A stretch of DNA of 64,000 nucleotides from Schlegelella_A sp038231215 (GTDB lineage: Bacteria; Pseudomonadota; Gammaproteobacteria; Burkholderiales; Burkholderiaceae_C): assembly GCA_038231215.1 (NCBI GenBank), contig JBBRLS010000003.1, positions 62,001 to 126,000 on the forward strand, written 5' to 3'. Below are positions 16,276-24,613 of the stretch, piece by piece (within the stretch, counting starts at the first letter, position 1; each line of letters starts with the position of its first letter). Made by a program: the position numbers and the translations under genes. A model generated the notes under the pieces. That model did no database searches. It worked only from the letters and a program-made list of their open reading frames with translations, and was not told the origin of the DNA.

Positions 16276-17196
16276 TCAATCGGGGGAAGCGCGCAAGCCC
16301 TCGGCGACGGTCGGATGGCGCAACACGAGGCGCAGCTCGCACTTGAGGCGCCGGTTGACGAGGCGCCGCGACTCGCTCATGAAGCTCATCTGCATCGGCG
16401 AAAGCAGCGTCTCGGCCGCGGCGCGCGGCACGCGCGGCGGCCGCGCCATGGCGAACAGGTCGGCGGCCAGGTCGAAGTAGTCGCCCATGCGCAGATCGCT
16501 GTCGTCGCTGACGTTGACGGCGCGCTGCGCCAGGCCGCGATGCAGCGCGGCGACGCAGGCGCGCGCCAGGTCGTCGGCGTGGATGTGGTTGGTGAAGACA
16601 TCGTCGCCGGCGGCGAGCACGGGCGCGCCACGAGCCAGGCGCTCGCGCGGGTCGCCACCTTCGCGGCCCAGCGCGTAGATGCCGGGAATGCGCAGCAGCG
16701 TCACCGTCACGCCGGCGCTGCGCCCGAACTGGCGCAGGCGCGCCTCGGCGTCGACGCGGCGGCGTGCCCGGTCGGTCGCCGGCGAGAGCGGCCACGTCTC
16801 GTCGACCCAGGCGCCGCCGCAGTCGCCGTAGACACCGCTGGTCGAGGCGTACACCAGGCGACGCAGGCGCGGCGCGCGGGCCAGAGCGTGCAACAGCCAT
16901 GCCGTGCGCTGGTCGTGGTCGCCTTGCGATGCGGGCGGCGCGAGATGCAGCACCGCGTCGGCCAGCCCGGCCAGACGGGCCAGCGTGGCCGGCCGGTCGA
17001 GGTCGCCGACCAGAGGCACGACGCCGGCGGAGCGCAACGCGTCGATGCGATCCGGGCTGGAGGTCAGCGCGAGCACGCGCCAGCGCTCGCCGACGAGTCG
17101 AGCGACGCGCAGTCCGACGTCGCCGCAGCCGACGATCAGCAACACCGGGCGACGAAAGCGGAGAGGACGGTCGGTCACGGTCGGCGTTGCAGGCAA
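16276..17196 (-). CDS. NAD-dependent epimerase/dehydratase-like SDR
   Basis: A 306-residue extended short-chain dehydrogenase. The Rossmann motif is VLLIVGCGDVGLRVARL (GCGDVG, YeeZ-like form), with GDLDRPATLARL, LAPPASQGDHDQRTAWLLHAL, and YASTSGVYGDCGGAWVDE containing the YASTSGVYG strand common to atypical SDRs. The usual YxxxK pair is not obvious, so catalysis or substrate are unclear. It is divergent from the ferredoxin-reductase gene and tandem to the Bug receptor gene. Confidence 0.85.
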   Translation of the reverse strand: MPATPTVTDRPLRFRRPVLLIVGCGDVGLRVARLVGERWRVLALTSSPDRIDALRSAGVVPLVGDLDRPATLARLAGLADAVLHLAPPASQGDHDQRTAWLLHALARAPRLRRLVYASTSGVYGDCGGAWVDETWPLSPATDRARRRVDAEARLRQFGRSAGVTVTLLRIPGIYALGREGGDPRERLARGAPVLAAGDDVFTNHIHADDLARACVAALHRGLAQRAVNVSDDSDLRMGDYFDLAADLFAMARPPRVPRAAAETLLSPMQMSFMSESRRLVNRRLKCELRLVLRHPTVAEGLRASPD

Positions 17197-17244
17197 AATC
17201 GGCGGCTCAGTCTAGGTCACGCTTGCCAGGGTTCTGTTCCTCTC

Positions 17245-18282
17245 ATGTCCTTCACCGTCACGGTCCAGCCCAGCGGGCGCAGCTTCAGCGTCGAGCGAGA
17301 CGAGCCCATCCTGTTGGCCGCGATCCGCCAGGGCGTCGGTCTTCCCTATGGCTGCAAGGACGGCGCCTGTGGCTCGTGCAAGTGCCGCATTCTCGAAGGC
17401 CGCGTCATTCACGGTGCGCATCAACAGAAGGCGCTCAGCGTCGAGGAAGAGGCCTCGGGCCTGATCCTCGCCTGCCAGGCGGCGCCGCAGACCGACGTCG
17501 TGATCGAGGCGCGGACCGTGCCCGGCGCCGGCGAGTACCCGATCAGAAAGCTGCCGAGCCGCGTGCTCTCGATCGAGAAGCCGACTGGCGACGTCGCCAT
17601 CATCAAGCTCCAGTTGCCGGCCAACGATCCGCTGCAATATCGCGCCGGCCAGTACGTCGAGTTCATCCTGCGCGACGGCTCGCGGCGCAGCTATTCGATG
17701 GCCAACGCGCCGCACCTGCAAACCGACAAGCCGCAGATCGAACTGCACCTGCGCCACCTGCCGGGCGGCAAGTTCACCGACCACGCGTTCGGCGCCATGA
17801 AGGAGAAGGACATCCTGCGCGTCGAAGGGCCGTTCGGCAGCTTCTTCCTGCGCGAGGATTCCGACAAGCCCATGGTGCTGCTCGCCTCGGGCACCGGCTT
17901 TGCGCCGATCAAGGCGATCATCGAGCATATGATCTGGAAGGGCAGCCAACGCAAGGCCGTCCTCTACTGGGGCTGCCGATCGCGCGCCGATCTCTACCTG
18001 AACGACTGGGCCGAGGCGGCGACGCGGCAGATGGCGCATCTGCGCTACGTTCCGGTGCTCTCGGAGGCGAAACCCGAAGACGAATGGACCGGCCGCACCG
18101 GCCTCGTTCACCAGGCGGTGATGCGCGACCTGCCGAACCTCATGGAGCATCAGGTCTATGCCTGCGGCGCGCCGATCATGGTCGAGTCGGCGCAGCGCGA
18201 TTTCATCGCTCGCTGCGGCCTGCCCGACGACGAGTTCTATGCCGATTCGTTCACGTCGGAAGCCGACAAGCACGGCCCGTAA
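17245..18282 (+). CDS. CDP-6-deoxy-delta-3,4-glucoseen reductase-type 2Fe-2S flavoreductase
   Basis: A 345-residue electron-transfer enzyme. It has an N-terminal plant-type ferredoxin domain with Cys37, Cys42, Cys45 and Cys77 (YGCKDGACGSCK, LACQ), an FAD-binding domain (RRSYSMANAP), and an NAD(P)H domain (VLLASGTGFAPIKAI, then YACGAPIMVE). This domain order is that of the AscD/RfbI-like reductases and of many beta-proteobacterial relatives annotated the same way, often working with oxygenases rather than in deoxysugar synthesis. No matching sugar dehydratase is in the window, so the true partner is unknown. Confidence 0.88.
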   Translation: MSFTVTVQPSGRSFSVERDEPILLAAIRQGVGLPYGCKDGACGSCKCRILEGRVIHGAHQQKALSVEEEASGLILACQAAPQTDVVIEARTVPGAGEYPIRKLPSRVLSIEKPTGDVAIIKLQLPANDPLQYRAGQYVEFILRDGSRRSYSMANAPHLQTDKPQIELHLRHLPGGKFTDHAFGAMKEKDILRVEGPFGSFFLREDSDKPMVLLASGTGFAPIKAIIEHMIWKGSQRKAVLYWGCRSRADLYLNDWAEAATRQMAHLRYVPVLSEAKPEDEWTGRTGLVHQAVMRDLPNLMEHQVYACGAPIMVESAQRDFIARCGLPDDEFYADSFTSEADKHGP

Positions 18283-18350
18283 GCTTGTCATCCTGATGAC
18301 AGGCTGAGTAGCCTGCACCGAAGGACCCATTGCAAGACCGAGGACCCAAG

Positions 18351-19364
18351 ATGAATCGCACCCACACCCTGCTCGTTGCCACGATCGCCCTGATCGCCCT
18401 GCCCGCCGTGGCCCAGACCCTCGGCAAGGGCGGCTCGCTCGCCACCGGCGGTGCCGGCCCCGATGGCTCGACCAATGCAAGCGGCCAGCTCGAGCGCTGC
18501 GACTCGCCGAAGGGCACGCTCGCCGTCGTCGAGCCGCAAAGCCAGATGCAGGCCAACCTGCAGCGCTACGGCCTCGGCTCGCCTACCAGCGTGATCCGCA
18601 TGCTGGTCCAGCAATCGAACTGCTTCCAGGTCGTCGAGCGCGGCGTCGGCATGCGCAACATGATGCAGGAGCGCGGCCTCGCGCAATCGGGCGAGCTGCA
18701 GAGCGACCAGAACGTCGGCAAGGGGCAGATGGTGGCCGCCGACTTCATCGTCACGCCCTCGGTCGTGTTCAGCGAGAACAACGCCGGCGGCATCGGCGGC
18801 GCGCTCGGCGGGCTGATCGGTGGCGGCGGCGGCCGCGCCTTGGCCGGCATCGCCGGCGGCGTCAAGTTCAAGCAGGCCGAGACCAGCATGCTGCTCGTCG
18901 ACTCGCGCTCGGGCATCCAGGTCGCATCGGCGCAAGGCAGCGCCGAGAAGGCCGACTTCGCGCTCGGCGGTGGTGTCCTCGGCGGCCTCTCGGCGGTGGG
19001 CGGTGGCTACGGCAACACCAACGAAGGCAAGGTCATCGTCGCCTCCTTCCTCGACAACTGGAACAACATCGTTCGCAACATCCGCAACAACCCCTCGCTG
19101 GTGCAGGCGCGCGCCGGCGTCGCCTCGCAGCGCAACGCGGCCGAGAGCGTGCGCGCCAACGCCGGCGCCGCGGGCGACGTGCTGTTCCCCAAGATCAACG
19201 GCGTGAAGGTGCTGCGCCAGCCGCGCGACGGCTCGGGCGACATCCAGACGCTCAGCCGCAACGACGAAGTGCTGCTCAACGGCGAAGAGATGAACGGCTA
19301 CGTCAAGGTCACCACCTCGCGCGGCGAAGGCTGGGTGAAGGCGATCCTGCTGGGCAAGCGGTGA
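18351..19364 (+). CDS. CsgG/HfaB-like exported protein with C-terminal SH3-type domain
   Basis: A 337-residue protein with a signal peptide (TLLVATIALIALPAVAQT). The central region (GTLAVVEPQSQM..., VIRMLVQQSNCFQVVERG..MRNMMQERGLAQSGE) follows the CsgG-like fold, then a Gly-rich stretch (GGIGGALGGLIGGGGG), KQAETSMLLVDSRSGIQVASAQGSA and a C-terminal part resembling a bacterial SH3 domain (INGVKVLRQPRDGSG...GYVKVTTSRGEGWVKAILL). No lipobox Cys follows the signal peptide, unlike CsgG. A role at the envelope, perhaps in surface secretion, is inferred. The next gene overlaps by GTGA. Confidence 0.75.
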   Translation: MNRTHTLLVATIALIALPAVAQTLGKGGSLATGGAGPDGSTNASGQLERCDSPKGTLAVVEPQSQMQANLQRYGLGSPTSVIRMLVQQSNCFQVVERGVGMRNMMQERGLAQSGELQSDQNVGKGQMVAADFIVTPSVVFSENNAGGIGGALGGLIGGGGGRALAGIAGGVKFKQAETSMLLVDSRSGIQVASAQGSAEKADFALGGGVLGGLSAVGGGYGNTNEGKVIVASFLDNWNNIVRNIRNNPSLVQARAGVASQRNAAESVRANAGAAGDVLFPKINGVKVLRQPRDGSGDIQTLSRNDEVLLNGEEMNGYVKVTTSRGEGWVKAILLGKR

Positions 19365-20344
19365 AGCGTCGCCTGGCGCTCGCCGCGCTGGCGGCGGGCG
19401 CGTCGACGCTGCCTTTCGCAGCGACGTCGCAGGCGCGGCCGCTGCGTTTCATCGTGCCCTACCCGCCGGGCGGCCCGCTCGACATCGTGGCGCGCTCGCT
19501 CGCCGAGAAGGTCAAGGACAGCCTTGGCGTCGTCATCGTCGACAACAAGCCGGGCGGAGGCGGCAACCTCGGCGCCGACCTATGTGCCAAGAGCGCGCCG
19601 GATGGCGCGACGATCGTGATGGGCGCGGTCGCCACGCACGCCATCAACCCCTGGCTGTTCGCAAAGATGCCCTACGACGCGATCCGCGACTTCACGCCGA
19701 TCACCGGCGTGGCGCAGGTGCCGAACGTGCTCGTCATGAGCCCCGAGACGGCCTCGCGGCTCGGCGTGTCGAGCGTCGCCGAGCTCGTCGTCTACGCGAA
19801 GAAGAACCCCGGCAAGCTCAACTACGGCTCGGGCGGCAACGGCAGCGCCGGCCACCTGGCGGGCGAGATGTTCAAGTCGCAAGCCGGCGTGTTCATGGTG
19901 CACATCCCCTATGCCGGCGGCAGTCCGGCGCAACTCGCCCTGCTGTCGGGCCAGGTCGACCTCAACTTCGACAACCTCGCCGCGGCCTCGGCCAACATCA
20001 AGGCCGGAAAGCTGAAGGCGCTCGCGGTGACGACGGCGCGCCGCTCGAGCGCGATGCCCGACGTGCCGACGATCGCCGGAGCCGGCAAGTCGTTCGGCCT
20101 CGGCAGCTTCGACATCGACACCTGGTTCGGCATCTTCGGCCCGGCGCACTTGCCGGCCGAGACGACGGCGAAGTTGAACAAGGCCTTCGTCGACGCCATC
20201 GAGTCGACCGAGTTGCGCGCCCGATTCGGCAGCCTTTTCGCCGAGCCGATGCCGGGCTCGCCGGAGCGCTTTGCGGCGTTCGTGAAGAGCGAACTCGCCA
20301 AGTACGAGCGGGTCGTCAAGGCCTCGGGTGCCCGGGTCGAATGA
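19361..20344 (+). CDS. Bug-family tripartite tricarboxylate transporter receptor
   Basis: A second Bug periplasmic receptor, 327 residues, with GTG start overlapping the preceding CsgG-like stop as GTGA. It has a signal peptide (LALAALAAGASTLPFAATSQA) and the family motif PLRFIVPYPPGGPLDIVARSL, then NKPGGGGNLGADLCAKSAPDGAT and HIPYAGGSPAQLALLSGQVDLNFDN. The tight coupling with an envelope protein is unusual for Bug genes and may mean co-expression. The ligand cannot be predicted. Its end is 84 bp before the pigment-type operon. Confidence 0.92.
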   Translation: MKRRLALAALAAGASTLPFAATSQARPLRFIVPYPPGGPLDIVARSLAEKVKDSLGVVIVDNKPGGGGNLGADLCAKSAPDGATIVMGAVATHAINPWLFAKMPYDAIRDFTPITGVAQVPNVLVMSPETASRLGVSSVAELVVYAKKNPGKLNYGSGGNGSAGHLAGEMFKSQAGVFMVHIPYAGGSPAQLALLSGQVDLNFDNLAAASANIKAGKLKALAVTTARRSSAMPDVPTIAGAGKSFGLGSFDIDTWFGIFGPAHLPAETTAKLNKAFVDAIESTELRARFGSLFAEPMPGSPERFAAFVKSELAKYERVVKASGARVE

Positions 20345-20428
20345 GCGGTCGACCGGAGCGTGTTTGCTAGACTGGGCTCGCCGTTTGCCGGCGCTGATCG
20401 CTGTCCATTCCCGAGGTTTTTCCCAAGC

Positions 20429-20701
20429 ATGGCCTTTGCCCAATCCGATCTCCAGCGCGAAGTCGCCGCCCTCCTCGTCGAGGCGCTCAATCTCGACGCC
20501 ACGCCGGAGACCATCGATCCCGAAGCGCCGCTCTATGGCGAGGGCCTGGGCCTCGACTCGATCGACATTCTCGAGGTCGCGCTGGTCGTCTCGCAGCGCT
20601 ACGGCTTTCAGCTGCGCTCCGACGACGAGAACAACGTGCGCATCTTCAAGTCGTTGGCGAGCCTTGCTGAGCACATCGCCGCCAACCGCCAGCCGAAGTA
20701 G
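20429..20701 (+). CDS. Acyl carrier protein, first gene of aryl-polyene-type operon
   Basis: A 90-residue carrier protein with the phosphopantetheine serine in GLDSIDILEVAL. Carrier proteins in aryl polyene (APE), xanthomonadin and flexirubin clusters hold the starter or growing chain. It opens a plus-strand run of eleven genes that mostly overlap by a few bases. E. coli-type APE clusters usually carry two ACP genes side by side; here only one is present, with another next to the distant ketosynthase at 40034. Confidence 0.92.
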   Translation: MAFAQSDLQREVAALLVEALNLDATPETIDPEAPLYGEGLGLDSIDILEVALVVSQRYGFQLRSDDENNVRIFKSLASLAEHIAANRQPK

Positions 20702-20705
20702 TTCA

Positions 20706-21350
20706 ATGCGCGCCCGCACCGTCGGGGCTGGATTGATCGGCGCGGCCTACGTGGCCGGCAGCCACTGGCTGATGACGGGGGCGCCAGCCTCGAGCTGGAA
20801 CGCCGTCGTCGTCATCGGGCCGATGCTCGCGCTCCTCGCGTTCTATGCCGGGCGACGTGGCCAGCGTGTCCTGGCCGGTGCCGCGCTGGTCGGCCTCGCC
20901 GGGCTCGTGTGGCAGGCCTGGCGAGGCGGCGGCGTCGCGCCGACGACGCTCTACATGCTGCAGCACGCCGGCGTCCATGCGACGCTCGCGACGATCTTCG
21001 CACTGACCCTCAGGCCCGGTCACGAGCCGCTCGTGACGGCTCTGGCGCGACGTGTCCATGGGGGTCGGCTGACGCCGCCGATGGCGTCCTATTCGCGCAA
21101 GGTGACGATCGCTTGGACCGCCTACTTCGCCGCCATGGCCGCGCTCTCGGTCGCGCTGCATGCGCTCCGCCCGTTCGACGACTGGGCCGTCTTCGCCAAC
21201 CTGCTGACGCCTATGGCGATGATCGTGCTCTTCGTCGGCGAATACCTGCTCCGCTATCGCCTGCATCCGGAGTTCGAGCGCGCGACGCTGGCCGACGCGA
21301 TGAACGCCTACTCGACGCGGCGTGCCGCGCCCGTCGACCGCGCGCCATGA
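20706..21350 (+). CDS. COG4648-type membrane protein of the aryl-polyene operon
   Basis: A 214-residue polytopic membrane protein with about six hydrophobic helices (for example VVVIGPMLALLAFYAG, ALVGLAGLVWQA, VTIAWTAYFAAMAALSVAL, LLTPMAMIVLFVGEYLL) and a conserved C-terminal RYRLHPEFERATL. I recall this as the uncharacterised membrane protein that follows the ACP genes in APE and xanthomonadin loci. Function unknown; its constant place beside the AMP-ligase suggests a role at the membrane assembly site. The next gene begins ATGA on its stop. Confidence 0.8.
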   Translation: MRARTVGAGLIGAAYVAGSHWLMTGAPASSWNAVVVIGPMLALLAFYAGRRGQRVLAGAALVGLAGLVWQAWRGGGVAPTTLYMLQHAGVHATLATIFALTLRPGHEPLVTALARRVHGGRLTPPMASYSRKVTIAWTAYFAAMAALSVALHALRPFDDWAVFANLLTPMAMIVLFVGEYLLRYRLHPEFERATLADAMNAYSTRRAAPVDRAP

Positions 21351-22705
21351 GGACCGAGGCGCTGCTCGGCCAGCGCGATCCCGACGCCGTGCTCGCACGC
21401 CGCGACGGCGTGGCGATCACCGGCAGTCGCTACATCGCCGACGCGTCGGCGCTTGCCGAGCGCCTGCCGCACGGCGGCGCCATGCTCAATCTTTCGGTCG
21501 ATCGCTATCGTTTCGCCGTCGGCCTCGGCGCGGCCCTGCTGCGCGGCCACATCAGCCTGCTGCCGCCCAACCACACGGCGCACACCGTCGACCGGCTGCG
21601 CGCAGGCTTCCCGCACATCTACGCGCTGGTCGAGCCCGACGGCGTGGGGGACGGTCTGCCGACGGTCGTGCACCGCGAACAAGTCGCTGACATCGCGGCG
21701 GCGCCGACCAAGAACCCTGCGATCGCCGCAGACCTCGTTGCCGCCTTCGTCCTCACCTCGGGATCGACCGGCGAGCCGGTGCCGCACGCCAAGCCATGGG
21801 GCCTGCTCGTCGCGAGCGCGCGCGCCGAGGCGAAGCGACTCGCCTCCGCCATCGGTCGCGACACGCTGGACGGCGTCACGGTCGTGGCCACCGTGCCGCC
21901 GCAGCACATGTACGGCTTCGAGTCGAGCGTGCTGATCGCGTTGCACGGCGGCGCCGCCTTCGACACCGGACGGCCGTTCTATCCGGCCGACATCGTCGCG
22001 GCGCTGGCGCGCACGCCCGCGCCGCGCATGCTGGTGACGACGCCGTTTCACCTGAAGGCACTGCTCGACGCGGCGGTGAACCTGCCCCGCGTCGAGCTCG
22101 TGCTGTGCGCCACCGCGCCGCTCGCGCCGCAACTCGCGGCGCGCGCCGAGGCCGCGTTCGACGCACCCTTGCTCGAGATCTACGGTTGCACCGAAGCCGG
22201 CCAGGTGGCGACACGGCGCACCACCGCCGGCGCTGAATGGCAGACCTTCGACGGTCTCGTCCTCAGCGGCGACGGCGATGCCGCGCAGGTGCAAGGCGGC
22301 CACGTGCCCGAGCCGACAACGCTCGCCGACGTGCTCGAGGTGGTCGGCAGCGACACCTTTCGCCTGCTCGGCCGCTCGAACGATCTCGTCAACATCGCCG
22401 GCAAGCGCAGCTCGCTGGGGCATCTGAACTTTCATCTCAACGCGATCGAAGGCATCGTCGACGGCGCGTTCTGGATGCCTGCAGAGCCGACCGACGCGCC
22501 GGGAATCGCGCGGCTCGCCGCCTTCGTCGTCGCGCCGGACATCGCCCGCGAGAGCATCGTTGCGGCGCTGCGAACGCGCGTCGACGCCGCCTTCCTGCCG
22601 CGCCGCATCGTCCACGTCGACGCCTTGCCGCGCGAGGCGACCGGCAAGCTCACGGCGACGCGCCTGGCCGAACTGGCCCGGGCGCACGGCCTCGCGCGTC
22701 GCTGA
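21347..22705 (+). CDS. AMP-dependent acyl/aryl ligase (starter-unit activation)
   Basis: A 452-residue ANL-superfamily adenylating enzyme, shorter than typical acyl-CoA ligases. The phosphate loop is LTSGSTGEPVPHAK, followed by the aromatic segment VPPQHMYGFE, the EIYGCTEAG motif, the hinge region FRLLGRSNDLVNIAGKR, and the C-terminal catalytic lysine in REATGKLTATRL. In APE and xanthomonadin pathways the matching enzyme (ApeH, XanA2) activates an aryl acid such as 4-coumarate or 3-hydroxybenzoate and loads it on the ACP. That role is inferred from position and size. Confidence 0.88.
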   Translation: MRTEALLGQRDPDAVLARRDGVAITGSRYIADASALAERLPHGGAMLNLSVDRYRFAVGLGAALLRGHISLLPPNHTAHTVDRLRAGFPHIYALVEPDGVGDGLPTVVHREQVADIAAAPTKNPAIAADLVAAFVLTSGSTGEPVPHAKPWGLLVASARAEAKRLASAIGRDTLDGVTVVATVPPQHMYGFESSVLIALHGGAAFDTGRPFYPADIVAALARTPAPRMLVTTPFHLKALLDAAVNLPRVELVLCATAPLAPQLAARAEAAFDAPLLEIYGCTEAGQVATRRTTAGAEWQTFDGLVLSGDGDAAQVQGGHVPEPTTLADVLEVVGSDTFRLLGRSNDLVNIAGKRSSLGHLNFHLNAIEGIVDGAFWMPAEPTDAPGIARLAAFVVAPDIARESIVAALRTRVDAAFLPRRIVHVDALPREATGKLTATRLAELARAHGLARR

Positions 22706-22727
22706 GCGCGCCGCGGCGAGATTCGTC

Positions 22728-23060
22728 ATGGACCGTTTCGCCACCCGCCGCCTCGAGATCGGCGCCGGCCACCCGGCCTTCGACGGACACTTTCCCGGCC
22801 GGCCGATATTGCCGGGCGTCGCGCTGCTGGCCGAGGTGCTGGAAGCGGTCGCCAGCGATCGCGCGCTGAGCGCGCTCGTCGGCGTCGCGCCTCAGGTTTC
22901 GGTCGTCAAGTTCCTTTCGCCGGTGTTGCCGGGCGCGCTGCTCGACATCGCGTTCGAGACCGGCGCGCGCTCGGTGTCGTTCAGCGTCAGCGAGGGCGGA
23001 CGAGTCGCCGCGAGCGGTCAGTTAGCGCGCATCGATGCGTCGCAGGGAACGACGCGATGA
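22728..23060 (+). CDS. Hotdog-fold 3-hydroxyacyl-ACP dehydratase, ApeI-like
   Basis: A 110-residue FabA/FabZ-like dehydratase. The active-site segment reads GHPAFDGHFPGRPILPGVA, with the FabZ-type HFPGRPILPGV loop. In APE synthesis ApeI removes water from the 3-hydroxyacyl-ACP to extend the conjugated double-bond system, alone or with ApeP. The frame continues to VVKFLSPVLPGALLDIAFE, also family-like. Its stop overlaps the next ATG (ATGA). Confidence 0.86.
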   Translation: MDRFATRRLEIGAGHPAFDGHFPGRPILPGVALLAEVLEAVASDRALSALVGVAPQVSVVKFLSPVLPGALLDIAFETGARSVSFSVSEGGRVAASGQLARIDASQGTTR

Positions 23061-24007
23061 AGCGCGATGGCGCGGCCGCGGCGACCGCCTGGACGCATCG
23101 TCGCGAGCGCAGCAACCTGCCCATGCTGCGCATGATGCGCTGGATCGCGGTGGCCGCCGGGCGGCGTCTGTCGCGCGTGCTGCTGCATCCGATCGCCTTG
23201 TATTTCGTGCTCGCCGGCGCCGAGCCGCGCCGCCAGTCGCGACACTATCTCGAGCGTGCTCTTGGCCGTCGCCCGAGCTGGCGCGACGTGTACCGTCACT
23301 TCCACGCCTTTGCCGCGACGGTGCTCGATCGCGTCTACCTGCTGCGCGAATGCTTCGACGAGTTCGAGGTCGAGGCGAGCGGCGTCGAGACCATCCTCGG
23401 GCCGGTCGGACGCGGCGAAGGCGTGCTCGCCTGTGGCGCGCACCTCGGCAGCTTCGAGGCGCTGCGCATGATCGGCCACGACAAGGGATTGCGCGTGGCG
23501 ATGATCATGTACGAGGACAACGCGCGCCTCATCAACGACACGCTGGCGGCGATTGCGCCGAACGCGAAGCTGCACACGATCGCGCTCGGGCGCGTCGACG
23601 CGATGCTGTCGTTGCGGCGCTGGCTCGACGAAGGTGGCGTCGGCGGCATGCTCGCCGACCGAACGTTGCCCGGACCGGCGCAGCGCTCGAAGACGGTCGT
23701 GCTGCCCTTTCTCGGCGCGCCGGCGCGCTTCGCCGACGGGCCGTTCCGTCTCGCCGCGATGCTGCGCAAGAAGCTCGTCTTCATGGCCGGCCTGTATCGC
23801 GGCGGCAACCGCTACGAGCTGCACTTCGCCGAGCTTGCCGACTTCTCCGCGCCGGGGTCCGCCACCGAGCGCGACGCCGCCATCCGCGCCGCGCTCGAAC
23901 GCTACGTCGCGACGATCGAGACGCTCTGCCGCGCCGCGCCCTACAACTGGTTCAATTTCTACGACTTCTGGGCCGACGCCGATGCGCACGCGAGCGATGC
24001 GCCCTGA
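23057..24007 (+). CDS. LpxL/HtrB-like lysophospholipid acyltransferase
   Basis: A 316-residue membrane acyltransferase of the lipid A acyltransferase type: ALYFVLAGAEPRRQSRHYLERALGR at the N-terminus, the catalytic HX4E motif as HLGSFE within LACGAHLGSFEALRMIG, then LADRTLPGP and CRAAPYNWFNFYDFW at the C-terminus. In APE clusters such an enzyme, often near or fused to a glycosyltransferase, is thought to attach the polyene to a lipid anchor. It is distinct from housekeeping LpxL because of its operon context. Confidence 0.87.
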   Translation: MKRDGAAAATAWTHRRERSNLPMLRMMRWIAVAAGRRLSRVLLHPIALYFVLAGAEPRRQSRHYLERALGRRPSWRDVYRHFHAFAATVLDRVYLLRECFDEFEVEASGVETILGPVGRGEGVLACGAHLGSFEALRMIGHDKGLRVAMIMYEDNARLINDTLAAIAPNAKLHTIALGRVDAMLSLRRWLDEGGVGGMLADRTLPGPAQRSKTVVLPFLGAPARFADGPFRLAAMLRKKLVFMAGLYRGGNRYELHFAELADFSAPGSATERDAAIRAALERYVATIETLCRAAPYNWFNFYDFWADADAHASDAP

Positions 24008-24608
24008 TCTGCAGCGCTTCGCGAGCGCCCTCGCGACGCTGTTCGGCGCGCTCGTTTTCGCGATGCCGGCGACGGCAGCGGCGGCGCCTGCGTTCGATCT
24101 CGCCCAACTGACGGCACAGCTCGCGCGCGTGAAGGCGGGCGAAGCGACCTTCATCGAGAAGCGTCGCATCGAGATGCTCGATCGCACGCTCGAATCGTCG
24201 GGCCGGCTCAGCTTTCGCGCCCCCGACACCTTCGTGCGCGAGACGCTCAAGCCTCGCCATGAAAAGCTCGCCGTACTCGGCAACGTGCTGACGATGAGCC
24301 TGGGCGAGCGCAGCCGTACCGTGCAGCTCGACAGCGCGCCCGAGGCCGCCGTGATCATCGAGGCGGTGCGCGGCACGCTCACCGGCAATCGCGAGTCGCT
24401 GGAGCGGCTCTTCGTCGCCGAGGTCGCCGGCAACGCCGAACGCTGGACGCTCGACCTCGTGCCGCGCGACATGCGCCTGCGCGGGCAGGTCGCCTCGGTG
24501 CGGCTGAGCGGAGGCGAGTCGGTGGTTCGCGAGGTGCTGGTGATGCTCGCCGACGGCGATCGGTCGACGATGACGATCGAGCCGGTCGCGACCGGCCTCG
24601 GTCCCTGA
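23997..24608 (+). CDS. LolA-like outer-membrane lipid carrier of the cluster
   Basis: A 203-residue exported protein with signal peptide (ALATLFGALVFAMPATAAAA) and a LolA-like body (LTAQLARVKAGEATFIEKRRIEMLDRTLESSGRLSFRAPDTFVRETLKP, shown here only as a description of the split strand pattern). APE loci typically hold such a LolA-like protein in addition to the canonical lolA, which here is at 41577. I infer it shuttles the lipid-linked pigment across the periplasm. The ATG at 23997 overlaps the previous gene by 11 bp; an earlier ATG at 23982 is possible. Confidence 0.8.
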   Translation: MRPDLQRFASALATLFGALVFAMPATAAAAPAFDLAQLTAQLARVKAGEATFIEKRRIEMLDRTLESSGRLSFRAPDTFVRETLKPRHEKLAVLGNVLTMSLGERSRTVQLDSAPEAAVIIEAVRGTLTGNRESLERLFVAEVAGNAERWTLDLVPRDMRLRGQVASVRLSGGESVVREVLVMLADGDRSTMTIEPVATGLGP

Positions 24609-24613
24609 GCGCC

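Noticed and set aside
18286..18301. TGTCATC-CT-GATGACA palindrome after the flavoreductase gene as a terminator
   Set aside because: Short stem with a 2-nt loop and no T-run; could be chance or a weak hairpin only.
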